This document shows, piece by piece, positions 5,436 through 9,237 of a DNA stretch of 9,237 bases. The translations under genes were made by a program, and so were the position numbers. Source of the stretch: Clostridiales bacterium (GTDB taxonomy: Bacteria; Bacillota_A; Clostridia; Christensenellales; Aristaeellaceae); assembly GCA_024684665.1 (NCBI GenBank), contig JAIKWN010000253.1, positions 1 to 9,237 of the forward strand, written 5' to 3'. How positions within the stretch are numbered: position 1 is the stretch's first letter; every line of letters starts with the position of its first letter. Under the pieces are notes generated by a model. The model was not told the DNA's origin and ran no database searches. It saw nothing but the letters and a program-made list of their open reading frames with translations.

Positions 5436-6737
5436 ATGGAAGCGGATTGTAAGGCTTACCGGGATTATGTGAAAATCCTGGAGGAAGAACTGCTGCCTGC
5501 CATGGGCTGTACGGAACCCATTGCGGTGGCATACTGCGCAGCGGTGGCCCGCGAAACGCTTGGCGCGCCTGTGGAGTCGGTCACGGTATACGCCAGCGGC
5601 AACATCATCAAAAACGTGAAGAGTGTCGTGGTGCCGAATACGGGCGGGATGCGGGGGCTGGCCGCCGCAGCCGTGGCAGGCATTGTTGCTGGAAACGCTT
5701 CGCTGGAACTTCAGGTGATCTCAAAAGTTTCAGAGGCGCAGAAAGCTGAGATCGCCGCCTTCCTCGCGCGGACGCCTGTGGAAATCAAACTTGCAGATTC
5801 CGGTCTCGTTTTCGATCTGCTGGTGGTGCTCTCTGGCGGTGGACATACCTGCCGTGTCCGCATAGCGAACTACCACACAAATATCGTTCTGGTCGAGCGG
5901 GACGGGGTGGTTCTGAAATCCCAGGAGGTGCGGGGCGAGGAGGAAAACGACCTGACGGACCGCTCCTTCATGACCGCAGAATCCATATACGAGTTCGCGG
6001 AGAGCGTGCGCATTCCCGATGTGCTTCCCGTCCTTAGGCGCCAGGTGGAATACAACATGGCCATCGCGGAGGAGGGCATCCGGGGAAATTACGGCGCGAA
6101 TATCGGCTCCGTTCTGCTCAAATCCTATGAAGATCTCTTGTGCCTGAAGGACGAGAACAGCGTGCTTCTCAAATGCCGGGCTTATGCTGCAGCGGGGAGC
6201 GACGCCCGCATGAGCGGCTGCGAGCTCCCGGTGATCATCAATTCCGGAAGCGGCAACCAGGGAATCACGGCTTCCGTGCCCGTTGTCATTTATACACGGG
6301 AATTCGGCTTGCCGGAGGAAAAGATGTATCGGGCTCTTGCTCTGTCCAACCTCCTGGCAATATATCAAAAAACGCCGATCGGCAGGCTCTCAGCTTACTG
6401 CGGCGTTATAAACGCAGGGACGGCGGCGGCTTGCGGCATCGCCTACCTGAAGGGAGCGGACTTCCGCATTATCGCTCATACTCTCGTTAATTCCCTGGCC
6501 ATTTCCTCCGGCGTCATTTGTGACGGGGCAAAGGCGTCCTGTGCCGCGAAGATCGCCCTGGCTATTGACAACGCACTGCTGGGATACCGGATGTTCGAAA
6601 ACGGGATGCAGTTCTATGGCGGGGACGGAATCGTTAAAAAGGGCGTGGACAAAACGGTCTCCGGCGTCGGCCAGCTGGGCCGTGAGGGTATGCGGGAGAC
6701 TGACCGGGAGATCCTCCGGATCATGCTTTCGGATTAA
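5436..6737 (+). CDS. cyuA: L-cysteine desulfidase, CyuA/UPF0597 family
   Basis: Predicted cytoplasmic iron-sulfur enzyme that splits L-cysteine into pyruvate, ammonia and sulfide. The 433-residue length matches the YhaM/CyuA (UPF0597) family, which is related to the serine dehydratase alpha fold. The family's conserved cysteines are present: C25 in PAMGCTEP, C322 in SAYCGVIN, and C362 and C369 in VICDGAKASC. They probably hold a [4Fe-4S] cluster, as shown for the archaeal L-cysteine desulfidase. Other conserved blocks are NTGGMRG, SGSGNQGI and the glycine-rich C-terminus. A purine-rich AAGGGGAGAGG precedes the ATG within a 44-base gap, the longest in this operon. Its presence among phosphate and metal genes is unexplained. 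Sulfide supply, cysteine detoxification or serine-like deamination are all possible. No dedicated CyuP-type transporter gene is beside it. Confidence 0.9.
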   Translation: MEADCKAYRDYVKILEEELLPAMGCTEPIAVAYCAAVARETLGAPVESVTVYASGNIIKNVKSVVVPNTGGMRGLAAAAVAGIVAGNASLELQVISKVSEAQKAEIAAFLARTPVEIKLADSGLVFDLLVVLSGGGHTCRVRIANYHTNIVLVERDGVVLKSQEVRGEEENDLTDRSFMTAESIYEFAESVRIPDVLPVLRRQVEYNMAIAEEGIRGNYGANIGSVLLKSYEDLLCLKDENSVLLKCRAYAAAGSDARMSGCELPVIINSGSGNQGITASVPVVIYTREFGLPEEKMYRALALSNLLAIYQKTPIGRLSAYCGVINAGTAAACGIAYLKGADFRIIAHTLVNSLAISSGVICDGAKASCAAKIALAIDNALLGYRMFENGMQFYGGDGIVKKGVDKTVSGVGQLGREGMRETDREILRIMLSD

Positions 6738-6755
6738 GAATGCGGAGAGAACCGG

Positions 6756-8063
6756 ATGAAAAAAGTAGGGATTCTGTTTCTTTTACTGTGCCTGGTGTTC
6801 GGCACGGCTTTAGCGGATGGCCTTACCGTCCGCTTTTTTTCAATTGACCGCAACGATGGTATCTTGCTGGAGTGTGACGGGGAGACGGCCTTTCTGGACT
6901 CGGGTACGCACGACTACGGCCTGAAGGCGGTCAGTCAAATGCGGGAGTCTGGTGTAGAAAAGCTTACGTATTATGTCGGTACCCATGCCCACAAGGACCA
7001 TGTGGGCGGCGGCTCCGCGATCCTCGCGGCGATGCACCCGTCGGAAGTGCTCCAGCCCCACGACGGTGTGCGGCGGCGGATCCTTTCCTGCGCGCAGACA
7101 AAGGAAGAGCGGGAAGCGGCGGAAGCTGCTGCCTATCGTACGGTCTATCCGGGTGAAGAGATCCCGCTGGGTGGAGCGACGATGACGGTTTTGGGTCCGC
7201 TGCGACTTCGGGAGCCGAACAAAATCTCTGACATGGAGAACAACAATTCCCTCGTCCTGCGGGTCGTTTACGGGAGGAGAACGTTTCTCCTGACGGCGGA
7301 CGCCATGCCGGAAGAGATTTCCGAAATCGCTGCGGTATCTGGGGAACTGTTTGCCTGCGACGTGTTGAAGAGCCCACATCACAACGGCGAAACAGGGGAC
7401 GAGCTGTTGAAGCTTGCTTCCCCACGGTATGTCGTATTCTCCACTTCAGACAAGGCGATGCCGACAAAGGTCGCGCTATCCTCCGTAACGGCGGCGGATG
7501 CGGTACCTCTCATCACCGCGGAAAAGCAATGCGGTACGGTAACCGTCTGGACGGACGGGGAAACCCTGACCGTTTCGGTGGAAAACGAGCCGGAAAAGAT
7601 CGCCTTTCAGAAGAAGGAACTTTCACTCTCTGCCGGGAAGAAGAAAAAGCTGGCTGCGGAAACGAAACCGGCAGGGTACAAGGCGATCCACTATGTGAGC
7701 GACAATCCGGAAATTGCAGAAATCGATGGACAAGGGGCCGTGCATGGGAGGATGCCCGGAGAAACGGTTGTGCGTGCGGTACTTCCGGGCGGGAGATCCG
7801 CGGAATGCCATGTGACGGTGATGCCGGTTTCCCTTTCTCTCAATGTAGGGGAGATAACGCTGAACCCGGGCGGGACCCGGCAGCTTCGCCTGAAAGTCCA
7901 GCCTTCGGATCTTAAAACAAAAGTTCGATGGGAGAGCGACAATCCCGCGGTCGCGAAGGTGGGAAGCACGGGTGTGATCAGCGCTGTTACCCCGGGCACC
8001 GCGACCATCCGGGTCAAGGCCCCTGGCGGGGCGGAGGCAACATGCCTCGTAAGGGTGAAATAA
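6756..8063 (+). CDS. Exported metallo-beta-lactamase-fold protein with two Big2 domains
   Basis: Secreted metal-dependent hydrolase of unknown substrate, resembling the detached C-terminal domain of ComEC/Rec2. Residues 1-20 are a clear signal peptide with cleavage at ALA-DG. The metallo-beta-lactamase domain (about 22-265) has the metal-binding THAHKDHVGG motif (H77, H79, D81, H82), D182 in LLTADAM and the paired histidines H208 and H209 in SPHHN. Two consecutive Big2-type immunoglobulin-like domains follow, at about 282-355 and 358-435, with the signature turns SDNPEIAEID and SDNPAVAKV. In this family the fold usually cleaves phosphodiester or similar bonds, and ComEC-like members are thought to act on DNA. 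A GGAGAG precedes the ATG in an 18-base gap. No wall anchor or transmembrane helix follows the signal, so attachment would rely on the Big2 domains or not occur. Confidence 0.9.
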   Translation: MKKVGILFLLLCLVFGTALADGLTVRFFSIDRNDGILLECDGETAFLDSGTHDYGLKAVSQMRESGVEKLTYYVGTHAHKDHVGGGSAILAAMHPSEVLQPHDGVRRRILSCAQTKEEREAAEAAAYRTVYPGEEIPLGGATMTVLGPLRLREPNKISDMENNNSLVLRVVYGRRTFLLTADAMPEEISEIAAVSGELFACDVLKSPHHNGETGDELLKLASPRYVVFSTSDKAMPTKVALSSVTAADAVPLITAEKQCGTVTVWTDGETLTVSVENEPEKIAFQKKELSLSAGKKKKLAAETKPAGYKAIHYVSDNPEIAEIDGQGAVHGRMPGETVVRAVLPGGRSAECHVTVMPVSLSLNVGEITLNPGGTRQLRLKVQPSDLKTKVRWESDNPAVAKVGSTGVISAVTPGTATIRVKAPGGAEATCLVRVK

Positions 8064-8076
8064 GGGAGGTTTCTTC

Positions 8077-9174
8077 ATGAAGCGGCTCCTGCTGTTCCTG
8101 CTGTTTTTCGCGATGCTCCTTTCCCATGCCGGGGCGGAGCGGCTTTTTATCCTTTCCGATCTGCATTTTAAGGCGGACAGCGAAACGCAGGAGCTGCGGG
8201 AGGCGGTATGCGCAAAGCTTCTTCCGGAGGATACGCTGCTTGTTCTGGGGGATATGGCAAACAGCGGGAGGGAGGCGGAACACGCGCGGGTGTATTCCTT
8301 CCTTTGCGAGATTCGGGAAACCGTCGGCTGTCCCGTTTATGTCCTGCCTGGGAATCATGATCTTTCCGGCGGCGTTTCTCCGGAGGGATTCGCGGAGCTG
8401 TACGCTTCCTTTGGATACATGGGGGCGGACTGGCGGGAGGGGGGAAGCTATGCCCGCATCCTTCCCTCCGGGCTGCTGCTTGTAATGCTGGATACGAACG
8501 GATACGATCCCGTACGCAAGGACGTTCAACATGGTGCGGTATCTGAAAGCCAGCTCGCTTGGCTGAAGGAATTGCTTTCCACGCGCCCGGCGGGCATGGA
8601 GACGATCGTCTGTGGGCATTACCCGATTCTCCCGGCGGAATCTGGAGGGAGCGACGAAACAGCAAACGCAGAGGCGCTCGGTAGACTTTTGAGAGATGCA
8701 GGGGTTCGGGTATACCTTTGCGGGCATCGGCATTCCAACTTTACTTTGGAAGAGGATGGCCTCCGACAGATAGGCGTGGGTGTACCCTTTGCCTGGCCTG
8801 CCTGTGGTGGGAGCCTCATGTGGATGAAAGATCGTTTTATCTATGAAATGGTTCCGCTTTATGCGGAGGGCAGTGAAACCATGAAGAATATGCGGCAGGA
8901 ACAGCTTGCACTTGCCCGGCGCATGGCGGAGGGAAGCCTGCAGGGCACGACGTACGAAGGAGACGGTGCGGCAATTGACTGGTTTGTGACGGTATTTCTC
9001 TCCTCAATGGAGGGAACGCTTGAAGTAAAGCAGGGGGATCTGCTGGCGCATGAAGGCTATAACAAATGGCAGTTGGCGGAGGTGCGCTCCATGGCAAAGC
9101 CGTGGATCCTGTCCCTCGTGGAACATCCTCCCGAAGATGTGAAGCACATTGAAATTGAATCTGTAAGGCGTTAA
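8077..9174 (+). CDS. Exported calcineurin-like metallophosphoesterase
   Basis: Secreted two-metal phosphatase or phosphodiesterase. Residues 1-20 form a signal peptide ending HAGA-ER. The full set of metal-binding motifs is present: DLH (D28, H30), GDMANSG (D59), GNHD (N93, H94), GHYP (H181) and GHRH (H217, H219). The catalytic fold ends near residue 255. The remaining 110 residues are mostly helical, charged and not recognised as a named domain. GGGAGG lies seven bases before the ATG, 13 bases after the preceding stop codon. Substrates in this superfamily range from nucleotides and cyclic nucleotides to phosphoproteins and phospholipids, so the exact reaction is open. Being exported together with a phytase suggests a role in releasing phosphate from organic compounds, which is inference. 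Confidence 0.92.
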   Translation: MKRLLLFLLFFAMLLSHAGAERLFILSDLHFKADSETQELREAVCAKLLPEDTLLVLGDMANSGREAEHARVYSFLCEIRETVGCPVYVLPGNHDLSGGVSPEGFAELYASFGYMGADWREGGSYARILPSGLLLVMLDTNGYDPVRKDVQHGAVSESQLAWLKELLSTRPAGMETIVCGHYPILPAESGGSDETANAEALGRLLRDAGVRVYLCGHRHSNFTLEEDGLRQIGVGVPFAWPACGGSLMWMKDRFIYEMVPLYAEGSETMKNMRQEQLALARRMAEGSLQGTTYEGDGAAIDWFVTVFLSSMEGTLEVKQGDLLAHEGYNKWQLAEVRSMAKPWILSLVEHPPEDVKHIEIESVRR

Positions 9175-9177
9175 TTT

Positions 9178-9237
9178 ATGGACATGATCAATGCTGTCGC
9201 ATATTCTGAGTTAATCACGCTGCTGCAGGAGATCTCA
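9178..9237 (+). CDS. Possible next gene of the operon, N-terminal fragment
   Basis: An ATG three bases after the phosphoesterase stop opens a frame of 20 codons to the right edge, beginning MDMINAVAYSEL. TAAGG lies about nine bases upstream, inside the end of the preceding gene, and could serve as a weak ribosome binding site. A second in-frame ATG at 9184 is equally possible. There is no signal peptide or recognisable domain. The tight spacing fits the rest of the series, but the fragment is too short to prove a gene. Confidence 0.4.
   Translation, partial: MDMINAVAYSELITLLQEIS

Overview
The window looks like chromosomal DNA of a moderately G+C-rich Gram-positive gut or rumen bacterium, probably a Clostridia-type Bacillota. 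This is an inference. It rests on strong purine-rich ribosome binding sites before most genes, Sec-exported proteins carrying Big2-like and BspA-type leucine-rich domains, and a cysteine (PTP-like) phytase resembling the rumen Selenomonas enzymes. There are no rRNA, tRNA, IS or CRISPR sequences. Coding density is high.

Layout. Bases 1-2307 hold a minus-strand ABC importer cassette, read from right to left: an exported substrate-binding protein, an ATPase with a C-terminal regulatory domain, and the first 33 codons of a permease that runs off the left edge. A perfect 11-bp hairpin lies between the binding-protein and ATPase genes. Bases 2308-2604 are a divergent control region with two near-consensus sigma-70 promoters facing away from each other and an inverted repeat between their -35 boxes. 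From 2605 to the right edge runs a tightly packed plus-strand series with gaps of 9, 44, 18, 13 and 3 bases: an exported PTP-like phytase with an unusual C-terminal extension, a cation-diffusion-facilitator metal transporter, a CyuA-type L-cysteine desulfidase, an exported metallo-beta-lactamase-fold protein with two Big2 domains, an exported calcineurin-like phosphoesterase, and the start of a further gene.

How the parts may work together. Three of the five complete plus-strand genes encode secreted hydrolases, two of them predicted to act on phosphate esters. The transporter next to the phytase has a metal site of the manganese-type CDF class, which fits because phytate binds divalent metals. 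The divergent importer belongs to the AfuA/FbpA-like class. It lacks the tyrosine pair of ferric-ion binders, so an organophosphate ligand is a reasonable alternative to iron. The best candidate for something undescribed is this combined locus, a possible extracellular organophosphate/phytate-scavenging unit, and in particular the architecture of its phytase. The functional links are inference from gene order. The individual family calls are well supported.
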